This document shows positions 37,181 to 48,089 of a stretch of DNA of 64,000 nucleotides, piece by piece; positions within the stretch are counted from its first letter, which is position 1, and every line of letters starts with the position of its first letter. Position numbers and translations under genes: made by a program. The stretch spans positions 151,982,288 through 152,046,287 of the forward strand of contig NC_089219.1 of NCBI RefSeq assembly GCF_963924675.1, given 5' to 3'. The DNA comes from Phocoena phocoena. Its lineage: Eukaryota > Chordata > Mammalia > Artiodactyla > Phocoenidae. The notes under the pieces were generated by a model. The model ran no database searches and was not told the DNA's origin. It was given only the letters and a program-made list of their open reading frames with translations.

Positions 37181-37386
37181 TTCGGTTTTTTTTTTGCGGT
37201 ACACGGGCCTCTCACTGTTGTGGCCTCTCCCGTTGCGGAGCACAGGCTCCGGACACGCAGGCTCAGCGGCCATGGCTCACGGGCGCAGCCACTCCACGGC
37301 ATGTGGGATCTTCCCGGACCGGGGCACGAACCCGTGTCCCCTGCATCGGCAGGCGGACTCTCAACCACTGCGCCACCAGGGAAGCC
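37181..37386 (-). mobile_element. Medium CHR-type SINE with perfect TSD
   Basis: An antisense copy 'tgcggtacacgggcctctca' to 'ccaccagggaagcc'. The perfect 15-bp TSD 'ctccaaatacctttt' lies at 37146-37160 and 37387-37401. A (GTT)n tract at 37161-37178 sits at the tail end of the element. Confidence 0.95.
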
Positions 37387-38629
37387 CTCCAAATACCTTT
37401 TTTAGCCTGACCATCTTCGTCTGCTTTAGGAACTCTGATTACATACATTAGATCTTCTAATCCCTTAAGACTCTGAGACTCTGTTTTTGTTTTGTTTTTA
37501 GTCTATTTTCTCTCTCTTGTTTGGTTTGGATGATTTATATACGTCTATCTCCAAGGACATTGATTCTTTCCTCTGTTTTCTACATTCTACTGTCAAACCC
37601 ATCTAAATAAAATTTTTATTTTGGTTGTTGAATTTTTTTCAATTCTAACATTTACATTTGTTTTTTCTGTATATATTGTACTATCTGCAGAGAATTAATA
37701 TTTTTCATTTGTTTCAAACACGTCTCATATTGTTCCTTGAAACATTTTATGGTGGTTGCTCTAAAATCCTGGTCAGATGATTTTAATATTTTTGTCATCG
37801 TGGTGTTGGCATCTGTTATTGTTTTTTCTCACTTGAGTTATGAGACTCCAGATCTTACTTAAATCTTTTGCTTCAGCTGACCTCCTCATACTCCACACTG
37901 GTGGGGAAGAGGGGTGCCAACTCTTTGCTCTCACGTGGGGGTAGAAGTCCAGTTCCCCCACTGGGCCTCCACGGATGCCCTGGTGTGTGTATGTGTGCCT
38001 TATTATTGCTGGGCTGCTGCAGGGGCTCCCACGTGGCCTCCCCTGACATCACCCAGCTGGGGAGGGGGCTTCTGACACATGGAAGTGGAAATCCAAGTTT
38101 CCCATGTGCCTTTATGTTGGGGGTGGAGTGTGCCATTTGGCTGAAGTAGAGCAGTTACTGTCTTGCTAGTCTGTTTTCTGTCAAAAAAGTTTTCTGTCTT
38201 GCTAGGCTGTTCATTTTCCCTTTCTTTGTCCGTTGGCTTTTGGGGGGGCTTTTCTGTCTGAACCCATTGATGTTTCCAGGTTACGGCTTCTCCAGCACCC
38301 AGTCCAGGATTTGTGAGGTAAAAAGAAAGCTCAGAGCACTCACCACATGTCATCCCTCGGGTCCCAAGGTCCCTAGCCCATCTGCTTCTCTCCATCTTTC
38401 AGAGTCTTTTTATGTTTGCTTTGTATATAACATCCAGGTTTTTGGCTGTACTTAGCAAAAGAAACTGGGAGAAGCACATCTAAGCCATCTTGTTCCCAAA
38501 ACCATTTTTGAGCAGTCTGTCATTTCTCTTCTTATCTGCAGTGTTAAATCTTGTCATATATCAAATTTCTATACATACATGGGTGTTTTAAAACGTACCT
38601 AGGATTTGTTTTAATCAAGTATGGTAAGG

Positions 38630-39360
38630 TGATAGACATGGAGACAACTGCCTTTGAAAGAAGAGTTTATTACCTACAGTTCCCAAGAGGAACAGGCACG
38701 TCATGCCATGCAGGGCCACATGGGGAAGTATCAGGGTCAGGCAGGAAGTAGGAGTGAAAGAAAGCATGGGCTCATGCCTTTAGTGTGATGTTTGCAGGAA
38801 GGAGTGGGTCAAGCAAGGCAAACATTTTAGGATTAGCTAGTTTGAATAATTTTAGTGGGCTCTGAGCTATAAGTGTGGTCCCTAGTTGTCCAATATCTGG
38901 CCAACTAGGAGAAATAATGGCTTGGTGTGTGAGAGTTAGGTAAGAAGGTGTTTGGGGTATGCGTTTTGGATTGTTTGGTTTGCCTATGAAAGGCTTGCTT
39001 TACTATCTCTAGGAATTAGCTAGCCCCTTTTTTTTTTTTGCAGTAGGCGGGCCTCTCACTCTTGTGGCCTCTCCCGTTGGGGAGCACAGGCTCCGGACGC
39101 GCAGGCTCAGCGGCCATGGCTTACAGGCCCAGCCGCTCCGCGGCATGTGGGATCCTCCCGGACCGGGGTACGAACCCGCGTCCCCTGCATCGGCAGGCGG
39201 ACTCTCAACCACTGCGCCACCAGGGAAGCCCTAGCTAGCCCTTTGAGAGGCAGTCTCTTAAGGATTAGCAAGGCCCCAAGATGTCAAGGCATAAAATACA
39301 GAAAATAAAAACTATGATTAATACAATGGGGTCTCTACTCTGATTAATTCATCTAGCCTG
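38630..39360. repeat. Possible old LTR-like repeat, split by a SINE
   Basis: 'aagagtttattacctacag' followed by 'gccacatggggaagtatcag' has the style of an old mammalian LTR copy, but I cannot name the family. It is interrupted by the SINE at 39030. Confidence 0.3.
39030..39231 (-). mobile_element. Medium CHR-type SINE with TSD
   Basis: An antisense copy from 'tttgcagtaggcgggcctct' to 'caccagggaagccc'. The flanking duplication is 'tagctagccc' with a T extension (left from 39017, right from 39232). It faces the sense copy at 39508. Confidence 0.93.
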
Positions 39361-39507
39361 TGCTGAGGGCAGGATGTCTTAATTCCCATAGCACCCCTTC
39401 CCCCACCTTGTCGTTGTTTTTAAATGGTGTCTTTATTTTACTTGTCCCTTTGTTCTTCCATATAAATTTTAGAATGTTTATCAAGTTCCATAAAAAATTC
39501 AGATTGG

Positions 39508-39716
39508 AGGGCTTCCCTGGTGGCGCAGTGGTTGAGAGTCTGCCTGCCGATGCCGGGGACACAGGTGCGTGCCCCGGTCCGGGAAGATCCCACATGCCGC
39601 AGAGCGGCTGGGCCCGTGAGCCATGGCCGCTGAGCCTGTGTGTCCGGAGCCTGTGCTCCGCAATGTGAGAGGCCACAACAGTGAGAGGCCCACGTACCGC
39701 AAAAAAAAAAAAAAAA
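39508..39716 (+). mobile_element. Medium CHR-type SINE inserted in L1, with TSD
   Basis: A sense copy 'gggcttccctggtggcgcag' to a long A tail. TSD 'aaattcagattgga' (left about 39494-39507, right about 39721-39734). The host is an antisense L1 ORF2 remnant that resumes after the tail. Confidence 0.95.
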
Positions 39717-39724
39717 AAAAAAAA

Positions 39725-40400
39725 TTCAGATTGGAATTGTGATTGACATTTTATTGACTTTATAAATTAATTTGGAAAGAGCTGGATTTTCATTCTGTTG
39801 AGTCTTCCTGTTCATGTTCTTTACGTTTATTGAAATTTTCTTTAATGTCCTTTAGTAAGATTTTATTATTTTCTCAGTGAAGGTCAGGTTCATCTTTTGT
39901 TAGCTTTATTAGGTAGCTTTGTTAGGTAGGCCTTTTCATTTTTGTTGCTATTGGGAATAGTATCTTTTTCAAATTATGTTTTAAATAGTTTGTTGCTAAT
40001 AAATAGAAATGCAGTTGATTTTGTATATTGATCTTCTAAAAATGAACTCTTTGCAATTACAATAATTTTTCTGTAGACTCTTTTTTGTCCAGTTTGATTA
40101 CCTTTAATTTCTTTTTGTTTTACTGTGCTGGCTAAGATCTCTTTATTACAATATTAAATCAGAGGGATAATAGTAGGAATTCTTTCCTTGGTTCTTATTC
40201 TAAAGAAAATGCTTTTAATATTTTCCCTTTGAGTATGATATGAGTATGATATTTGGTATAGGTGTTAAAGACACCTTTTATCAAGTTAAGGAAGTTCCCG
40301 TTCTATTCCTGGTTTGCTAGAGAATTTTTTTCAAAATCAGAAATGAAAATGATCACAAGGTTTTTAACCTTTCTTTTGTTAATGTGGTGCAGATTATTTT
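39725..40400 (-). repeat. Antisense L1 ORF2 remnant
   Basis: 'ttgattttgtatattgatct' and 'ggcattttcatttttgttgc'-like phrases are the reverse strand of mid-ORF2. Frames are fully disrupted, and the left part of the same copy lies before 39494. Confidence 0.75.
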
Positions 40401-41359
40401 AAAAGGCTTTAAATTAATTCAAAAACACAATGTTTTAGATGAGAGCTTTGTTAAATCAAGGTTGAGGTAAAAACAGTGAAGTAAGGGTCTGAAATTATTG
40501 TAAAATCTTTTATGAACTTAAATCATTTTAGTCAATAAAGGGATTTGGGCTAACTCAATTTTAAACTGTTCTAAATCAAAAGGTGTTTTCTGCCTGTAAT
40601 CAGGGTTGCAACTGCCAGTTTGCCAAGTCATCGGTAAAAATGTCTCGTAGTGAAATAAAGTAATTGGAAAATGTAACACATTTTAGTTAGGAGAGAATTT
40701 CATTCCCACCCCCCGGAGCTTCACTGCTCCTGACTGCCCAGAATCCAACAGTAAGAAGTCCTGGAAGAATCAGAGAAAGGAAGGGTGGGAAACCCCTGCA
40801 GCACCCCTTTGATTGCCTGTAATTGTAGGTATCAGCCTAGGACATTTCTGGCTAGGTTTGGGTCTACAGTGTAAAATATACTTCTCATGGATATGCAAAC
40901 AAACTTGTATTTCTTTATGGGCAAATATGAACGGCTTTAGTCAAGGTAGATTATTTTTCAAAAACCGAATATATTTTCGGATGAGTAATGATTTAATGAG
41001 AATACAAAATGATTATTATTCTTTCTGGCTCTAGATATCAGCCCAGTGTTTTGTAGTTAACCGTAACACAGTATGACATAATAGTTCATACACAATCCAC
41101 TTTCAGATTCAATATGATATACATAAGTAGGCCAGAATTAGCACAGAATAGTCTACCTGGAAAAATCTTATGAAAAAGCCAATTTCCCAAATATTTAAGA
41201 AGAGATCTGGCTGCAAGTATTACTTCTATAAGAAATTGATTGACGATTAGATAATTTATCAATGAACAAAAACAGTTTTTACAAATATGTTTTGATATAT
41301 TTGTAATGATAAATTTCCCCAATAGAAAGATTCCAAAACAAACCCCCAAAAACATAGAC

Positions 41360-41535
41360 GTTGAAGCCAGAATATCTGGATTTAAATTACAGCTATTCCT
41401 TTCACCAATTGTGTAATCTGGGGCAAATAATTGAGCTCCGTAAGTCTCTCTTTCCTCATCTATAACATGGTGATGATTAGCTCTTAGAGTTGTTAGAAAG
41501 ATCAACTGAATTGAGGCATGTTCAATGCCCAAGAC
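41360..41535 (+). repeat. MIR SINE, diverged
   Basis: 'gccagaatatctggatttaa' to 'agagttgttagaaagatcaa' follows the sense MIR order. Confidence 0.75.
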
Positions 41536-41604
41536 GTTAAACATTCAGGCATGGTATCTCTAACTCCTTTCTAGTAAAGCAATACCATCATCCTGCAGTA
41601 CAGC

Positions 41605-41845
41605 ATGGTATGACGGGGAGGGACCCCGAGGCTGCATAGCCTGAGTTGACTCCTGGCTCCACCAGCTCATCAGCTCTGTGACCATGGGCACACTACTTAA
41701 ACTCTCCATGCCTCAGTTTTCTCATCTGTAAGATGGTCATTATAAAAATATCTTCCTCATAGGGTGGTAGGATTAAGTGAGTTTATTTATGTAAAATGCT
41801 TTAGAGTGGGGCCTGACACCCAGGAAATGCTATTTAAGTGTTAGC
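41605..41845 (+). repeat. MIR SINE, near complete
   Basis: 'ctcagttttctcatctgtaa' and 'cctcatagggtggtaggat' are typical sense MIR core phrases. Confidence 0.92.
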
Positions 41846-41976
41846 TAGTATTGTAGTGAGACACTCATGGTTTATTGTACTGGTATACCTAGAACTATCA
41901 CATTTATAACTACAGCTGATCAGTAATAGGTGGATGGGTATAATTTTCTGACTTGAGCAAAAACAGCAGTGTTTGG

Positions 41977-42190
41977 GGCTTCCCTGGTGGCGCAGTGGTT
42001 GAGAGTCCGCCGGCCAATGCAGGGGACCCGGATTCGTGCCCCGGTCCGGGAGGATCCCACGTGCCGTGGAGCTGTTGGGCCCATGAGCCATAGCCGCTGG
42101 GCCTGCGCGTCTGGAGCCTGTGCTCCGCAATGGGAGAGTCCACAACAGTGAGAGGCCCGCTTACTGCAAAAAAACAAAAACAACCAAAAA
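41977..42190 (+). mobile_element. Medium CHR-type SINE
   Basis: A sense copy 'ggcttccctggtggcgcagt' to an A-rich tail. Flanks 'acagcagtgttt' and 'acagctgtgttt' are a TSD with one mismatch. Confidence 0.93.
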
Positions 42191-42592
42191 AAGACAGCTG
42201 TGTTTGCAGAATCTAGCTCTGAGCATGGGGAGAAAGGAACAGAAGTATTCCATTTCCCCATGGGTGCCATTTACTCTCACTAAGCCACTGCTTTAATGAA
42301 CACCAATATTTTTTAGTGCCATTGTAAATGGTGTTTATAGTGAAAATCATATTACAACAACATTAAAGGAATTGTTTAAAGATGAAAAATAAATCAGCTA
42401 CAAATATGCCACCTGATGCAAAAACTGATTTAATGTTTTCTGATTTAATTTTTTTCTCTCTAGGTTTTGTTTCTGTGCATATGCAGTATGTATTTACACA
42501 GTTGCCATCACTGTGTACATACAATTTTATACTGTTTACTGTGTTTAACATTAATCGATAACCTTTTCCCTGTTAGTCATTATAATTATTAT

Positions 42593-42955
42593 TTTTTATA
42601 TAAATTCATTTATTCATTCATTTATTTAATTTTTGGCTGCATTGGGTCTTCGCTGCTGCACGCGGGCTTTCTCTAGTTGCAGTGAGCAGGGGCTACTTTG
42701 TTGCGGGGCGCAGGCTTCTCATTGTGGTGGCTTCTCTTGTTGCAGAGCACAGGCTCTAGGCGCATGGGCTTCAGTAGTTGTCGCACACGGGCTTCAGTAG
42801 TTGTGGCTCGCGGGCTCTAGAGCGCAGGCTCAGTAGTTGTGGCACACGGGCTTAGTTGCTCTGCGGCATGTGGGATCTTCCCAGACCAGGGCTCGAACCC
42901 GTGTCCCCTGCATTGGCAGGTGGATTCTTAACCACTGCGCCACCAGGGAAGCCCC
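42593..42955 (-). mobile_element. Long CHR-type SINE with TSD
   Basis: An antisense copy from 'tttttggctgcattgggtct' to 'gccaccagggaagcccc'. TSD 'tataattattatt' (42580-42592 and 42956-42968). Confidence 0.94.
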
Positions 42956-44003
42956 TATAATTATTATTATTATTGATGGCTGCAGAGTCATGTTGATAGG
43001 CCATAATTACTCCTTTTTTGAAAATCAAAATGTCTACCTTTTACATACTGTAGGAGAACTCTAGGAATGTTAGTAAAGGCAATAAATTATAGAAGAAAAG
43101 GAAATCAAAGACCTATACCTCCTTATGGCAGGAGGAAAGAGATGGAGGGAGTATCTGATTGCCTAAGAGCTGTGAAATCCTGTAATTTGATTTTGCAACA
43201 GATTTCTACCCTAATGCTTTACTTAACGTATCTATTTTTAAATTTAAGAGAATTAAAAAGAAGTTGCATGTGACAGGTACGTGGAGGTTCATTTTACTAC
43301 TGTCTACTTTTGTGTATGTTTGACACTTTCTGTAATTAACAAGCTTTAAAGAAAAGAATGTGCTTATAAAGGATTTTTCCGACACCCTTGGAAATCATTT
43401 GAGGTGTCTTTTGGTGAGCAGATCCCCACAGCCCACGCACGTGGGAATTTTCAAAGTCTCTCTACCTCAAGAGTCTTTGCTTCCTTCTTCCAGGAAATTG
43501 ATATAGTGTATGTGCAGAGATGTCCATGCTGGGAACAGTGCTCCCTCAGATGTGGCACTCTTGTGCCTGGCACAGCTCCCACCATCTGCAGAGACCCTGC
43601 CCGGGTATCACTAAACCACCGTTGAGAACATCTTTAAGAGGGTGGGGCAGGGAGTAGAGGGGAAGGGGTGGAGGCAGTAGCTGACTCATCATTGCTGGCC
43701 TAGACTGGGAAGGGGTGACCGGTAGTAAACGGTTGTAGAGCAGGCCATGCCCTCTCTACCCCACCTTGGGCTGAGACCATCACACCTGCTGATACAACAC
43801 ACCCTGGAGGTGATTGTCCAGACTCATTAGAGTTACATGCTCTTTTGGGGTGTCCTGATGACACACTTGCTAAGACCAGGGCTCTCCTTTCTCCTGGTAA
43901 CTCTGTGACTCACGTGAATGCCCATGTGCCCCCTGTCCTGTCCTACCCTCCATCACACCCTAGTCAGTCTTTCTCAATATTGCTGTCAGAACATCTCCTT
44001 TTG

Positions 44004-44284
44004 GGACTTCCCTGGTGGTCCAGTGGTTAAGAATCCATCTTACAATGCAGGGGATGTGGGTTCAATCCCTGGTCAGGGAACTAAGATCCCACATGCTGAT
44101 GGGCAACTAAGCCCGTGTGCTGCAACTACTGAGCCCAGGCCCTCTGGAGCCCACACACCACAACTAGAGAGAACCCCTCGCACTGCAACGAAGGATCCCA
44201 CGTGCTGCAACTAAGACCCAACGCAGCCAAAAATAAATAAATAAAAATGTATTTTTAAATTACATTAAAAAAAAAAAAAGTATG
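44004..44284 (+). mobile_element. CHR-type SINE, intermediate length
   Basis: A sense copy 'ggacttccctggtggtccag' to an A tail. TSD 'tctccttttg' (43994-44003 and 44285-44294). It lacks part of the long-form repeats. Confidence 0.92.
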
Positions 44285-44699
44285 TCTCCTTTTGATTTTC
44301 CTTCTGGTTCTTGTTCTGTGCTGGTGTCGGTCAGTCCTTTCCCTGTCTGAGGCAAGTCCCATCCTGCTCCTGTATATCTGGGAGTTCTTGGTGCCTGTCT
44401 CCTTTGCCCTCAGCCTCTGGCAGTATCGTGAGGCCTCTGGCAGCACGGCAGGTGTCAGAGGCTCCTGTTGTGTTTAGGGGTCCTGAGCCCCTGGGAGGGG
44501 GGCAAATATCTACACCCAGTGGTAGATATTATGGGTTGATTAAAGAGAAATGGAAAATCAGACCATCATGTTGTACACTTTAAATTTATACAGTGACGTG
44601 TGTCAATTACTTCAATAAAACAGGGGGAAAAAGAGAAATAGAAAACAGCTCTGTGAGATCCAACAGATGGTCTGATTGGGGAGAAGGAAGTCAGTGCAG

Positions 44700-44845
44700 A
44701 ATACTTAACAAAATCCCCATGCTCAATGGTCAGCTGTTTAGGACAGGGATTGTGTGGTTGTCCCTTCAGAAATCCTCACTGCCAGCGTGGGGACTGGTAC
44801 TCAGCAGCACGGTACAAATGTTTGTTGAATGAATAAATAAAACCT
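44700..44845 (+). repeat. L2 LINE 3' end
   Basis: 'ggacagggattgtgtggttg' and 'aaatgtttgttgaatgaata' are the L2 3' terminal phrases. Confidence 0.75.
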
Positions 44846-44994
44846 CAGGTCAATAAAGTCAGGTACAGAACATGTACATGAGTGCCAAAGAAATACAGAC
44901 CAGATGAGTGATCTGAGTAGACAGAGTAATAAAGAAGACTTCTTATAGGAGGGAAATTATTTTTAGAAACTGAAGGGTAGAGAGGAGTCTAGTG

Positions 44995-45165
44995 TAGAGT
45001 TCCATTGATAATACTGTATGACCTTAGACAAGTTACTTAACCTTTCTGTGCCTCAAACATCATCTTCAAAATGGAGCAATGAGAGTGCCTACCAGATGGG
45101 GGCAGGGTGGTCTAGGAGGCTCAGTGAATTCATGGGAAACAGGACCTGGAACTTGATATATCAAC
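44995..45165 (+). repeat. MIR SINE
   Basis: 'tgaccttagacaagttactt' and 'aacctttctgtgcctcaa' are the MIR core in sense orientation. Confidence 0.88.
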
Positions 45166-45344
45166 AGCGGTCAGCAACATCATCTGATACCACATCTTTA
45201 CATTCTCAGGGGTCACCCTGGACACTGCAGACATTTGAGGATGATAAGGTCTGAATCTTAAACATGAATGGGCCGTCAAGGAAAACCAGACATATGAGGA
45301 GAAACAGCAACATGAAATTAATAACAATTATCATTATTACAATC

Positions 45345-45480
45345 ATTATGACTAATGTTTATTGAATGCTTACTATGTGCCAGGAGATGTTTTCATCACT
45401 TTGCATATATTAAATCATTTAATCTTTGCAACTCTATTTCACAGGGAGGAAACAAAGGCCTAAAGAGCTATACCTTTTCA
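45345..45480 (-). repeat. MIR SINE fragment
   Basis: 'gaatgcttactatgtgccag' and 'aaatcatttaatctttgc' match antisense MIR. Confidence 0.85.
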
Positions 45481-46046
45481 CTTTACTGAAAAAAATACCA
45501 TCATGAAAGAAATTTGGGGGAAAAGGAAAAAAGAAAAAAGCCACGATTGCCTCTCCTTCTACCCCTCGTACAGAACATTTTCACTTTCCTAAATTATTTT
45601 CTAGTCCTCTTTCGTCGCCAACTTGTTTTTTGTTTTTTTTGGCCAACTTGTTTTTTAAAATAACTTTATTCTTTATATAAGAATGGCGCAGGCTCATAAA
45701 ATAAGTTCCAAGCAATAAAAAAGTACAAATAAGAGAGCAAAAGAAAGAGTTATTTAAGAACAGAATGCTGCTGGCATCATGTGACCTTCGTCACTGGCAT
45801 GTCTATTGTGTGTGAATCACTGAACTAAAATATTACTCTGCGGAACTTGGATGTTTTTACTAATTACTGAATAAAAGAAGGCAAAGTGAAAGTCTGCGCT
45901 ATGAAGTAGTAAACAACCTGATATACCCAAAACTTATCAGTTCTCAGAGTATATGACTTTTTCTAGAAAAAAAAAGATTCTTTGTACAAGACATTGGAAA
46001 CAATAAATTCTTCTTGATATATATATATATTTTTTTGATTCATTAG

Positions 46047-46123
46047 AGACCCAAGGCTTCCATCAGTAAACCAAAAGCCCTAGAAGGCTTCTGCCTGGAT
46101 TCTAAGCGTTCTGAGGAAAGAAG
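46047..46123 (+). pseudogene. LEMD1: LEMD1 exon 4 (basic linker)
   Basis: The acceptor is 'tttttttgattcattag', preceded by a (TA)n tract, and the donor is 'agaag/gtaatg'. In phase 0 after exon 3 it reads RPKASISKPKALEGF then CLDSKRSEERR, ending in phase 2. The CLD-K-S--RR pattern matches the remembered human LEMD1 linker. There is no stop in this frame. The intron to exon 5 is 894 bp. Confidence 0.85.
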
Positions 46124-47017
46124 GTAATGCTTTTCTTAACATATGAGGAGATATTATTGTCTTATGTAACTTCGGGAAAAAAATTCATTATTCAGATCTC
46201 TGTGAAGGGTTTGAGTCTGTAAAGAACGTGTTGAGAAAGAAGAAAGATTGGTGATATCTCACAATTTCGAAGCCGAAGGGGCCTTACATACTGTCCAGTT
46301 CACCACCCATGTTTAGAGATAAGCAAACAGGCCAGAGAGACTGAGGAGGATGCCATAAATCACGGTGAGCTGAGACCATCCCAAGTTTCTTGATTTGTAG
46401 TCATTTAGAGACATTTATTCCTATTTGTGGTAAAGGGAAAAGAGAAGAAAAAACAAAAGAGCAAGTAGTTGAAATAAGCGCTCAAGACAGGACATTTTAT
46501 GGGTCAGAGAGTAAAGCCTTCTGGAAAGTTCCCTTACTTCTGAATAAACTTGGGCCGATTTCCAGGATTTGACTAGCAGATCAGAAAGTACCCCCTTGCC
46601 CCTTTAAATGCAAAATAAGCAGATTTCAAAAATAGTTCCCATCTCCACCCTGAAAGGCAGTGCTTATACCTGTGGAGAGAGAAGGAAGAGGGCCAGTGAA
46701 CTGATGCCCCCCAACAGCTTGTACCCATCCCCACTGGGGACCAGGGGATCTGTAAGTCCCTAAGCTGGCCTTGCACCAGCATTGAAAGACGTTACACAGT
46801 AGGTGATAAATGAATGCTCTGTGGGATTTTAGAGATCTCACATCCTGGTGATACCCTGTTAACATTACTCATTGAAATTAGCACAGGTTTTAAATGAGTG
46901 GCGCTCTTCCCTAAAGCCCCACCGTGGTTACTCCCTTGGGCCCAAAGGCCCACAGATTTTAAGGGGTGCTCAAGTAGCAGTTGTACACAACCCTAAGAGC
47001 CACTACTGTTTTCACAG
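46124..47017 (+). other. LEMD1 intron 4
   Basis: It holds an old repeat scrap at about 46265-46355 ('gcaaacaggccagagagact'). Nothing else is recognised. Confidence 0.6.
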
Positions 47018-47217
47018 GTGTGCTGCGAGAGCATCAAACGTCAGATTCAAAGCATGGAAATAACATCAGAGAGAACGCCTGCTGCATAGTGAACAGGAGC
47101 GCTGGGAGCAGGAACATAGAAACGTTTCCAGCAGGCTTGAAACTTGCTGTGTTTGGCATCTTCAACACTGTGATATTTGTCTACATAACTGTGGAAGGGA
47201 AGCCACTCTTTGGTTAA
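47018..47217 (+). pseudogene. LEMD1: LEMD1 last exon with +1 frameshift; membrane tail
   Basis: The acceptor is 'tactgttttcacag'. Joined in phase 2, the upstream frame reads RCAARASNVRFKAWK then TAA at 47061-47063; AARA matches the human protein. The next frame reads HGNNIRENACC... on to FPAGLKLAVFGIFNTVIFV and YITVEGKPLFG, then TAA at 47215-47217, which is the family's membrane segment and C-terminus. The switch lies near 47046-47055 and is explained by one extra base. The hydrophobic segment itself is well kept, so the shift may be fairly recent. Confidence 0.92.
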
Positions 47218-47745
47218 GTGCTCTAGAAGCAGAGTGATGAGCGCGTGCCTGAGAACTGCTCCAAGCCCTCTTGCTTCAGGAAAGAAGAGAGGCTACTCTT
47301 AATGGGGCGGGCCCAGCCCCATAGCCAGGTAGTCTTCCCTTGCACTGTGTGGCTCTCAAGGATCTGTAGCCAAGCTCAGACAGGTAGAAGCAATGAGGGA
47401 GAGAACAAGGCACTTGTGTCAAAGGGCTTGACAGTAGGAAATCCCCCGAGTCAGGTTGGCTACCATTAAAGGTACTTTCATGTTTGTGCAGACCTCTAGA
47501 AAGGAAACTGTGCCTGGAGTTTTCCTCTTTAACCATGGCAATAAGCCGTGGATCACATTTTATTCACTCGTCAAATTGTATAGTCAATTATGGGAAAGGC
47601 CACAACAGGTAATTAACAAAAAAGGGAATTGTCTGGTTTGGCAAAAACAAAGAACTAGCCAGCATCACCAGTAATGAAAGGAAAACCACTTAGAACCAGA
47701 TCACATATTTGCCGTTGAAACTTAGCAAGGTTTGAAAAAATTGAG
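47218..47745 (+). other. LEMD1 3' flank, likely former 3' UTR
   Basis: No repeat and no AATAAA is visible directly after the stop. The nearest AATAAA motifs are at 47983-47988 and 47994-47999, inside a MIR. Use of either is inference. Confidence 0.45.
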
Positions 47746-47749
47746 GCCT

Positions 47750-48005
47750 GGTGAGGGAGTGTAATGATCATGGCCCCTGGGAGCAGGTAGAGCTGAGTAG
47801 GCACCTGAGCTCCTCTGTTTATTGGCTTTGTGACCTTGGGTGAATTAGTTTCTTCTCTGAGCTTCAGTTCAACTTCTGAAAATAGGGATAAAATAGACCT
47901 CTTAGGGTGATGAAGAATTTGAAGAAATGATATGCATATAAAGTACTTAGTTTGGGCCACACCTGACTGGTAGTAAACCCTCAATAAATGCTCAATAAAT
48001 GCTTA
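47750..48005 (+). repeat. MIR SINE with doubled AATAAA end
   Basis: 'tttgtgaccttgggtgaatt' and 'ccctcaataaatgctcaata' mark a sense MIR whose 3' terminal unit is duplicated. Confidence 0.9.
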
Positions 48006-48089
48006 AGCAATGTTACACTTTGGCATAATAGTTTGGCTTCTGGGAGGAGCTAATTCTAGATACAGAGAAGTCTTAGGTACCAGGGAGTT

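Larger units (their letters stand above)
34360..38515 (-). repeat. Large antisense L1M block (composite)
   Basis: Reverse-strand L1M phrases recur: 'ggatcatttccaagttttt', 'gggaattttttttttttttg', 'gtagacatcatgacctttta', 'ttctttcacttggcttaagg' and 'cagtccaggatttgtgagg'. At least two L1M copies are joined, since similar 3' ends recur near 34365 and 36030. All frames are broken. Three SINE insertions interrupt it and are listed separately. Confidence 0.75.
33562..46046 (+). other. LEMD1 intron 3
   Basis: About 12.5 kb, dominated by antisense L1M remnants (34360-38515 and 39725-40400) into which SINEs inserted, then MIRs and further SINEs. The parts 40550-41340 and 43000-43980 are largely repeat-free with no exon that I can support. 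Confidence 0.8.
22233..47217 (+). pseudogene. LEMD1: LEMD1, LEM domain containing 1 (disabled)
   Basis: LEMD1 is a small single-pass membrane protein related to emerin and LAP2. Its N-terminal LEM fold is of the kind that binds BAF (BANF1) at the inner nuclear membrane, and in human it is a cancer/testis antigen. Five exons with compatible phases are visible: 22271-22352 (coding part), 22924-23046, 33479-33561, 46047-46123 and 47018-47217. They contain the start MVDVKCLSD, the LEM core, the MNGPREL linker, and the membrane tail ending VEGKPLFG-stop. The joined coding length is 565 nt, which is not a multiple of three. Two lesions explain this: codon 13 is TAG (22307-22309), and the last exon has a net +1 shift near 47046-47055, giving a TAA at 47061-47063 in the original frame. 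Splice sites are otherwise canonical. I infer a unitary pseudogene. An assembly error or population variant is possible. Identity rests on remembered human sequence. Confidence 0.9.

Noticed and set aside
37071..37451. Overlapping 126-, 92- and 75-residue frames on the plus strand and others opposite
   Set aside because: All run through a CHR-type SINE. The same peptide phrases recur at 34804, 39499 and 41834, showing that they come from the repeat.
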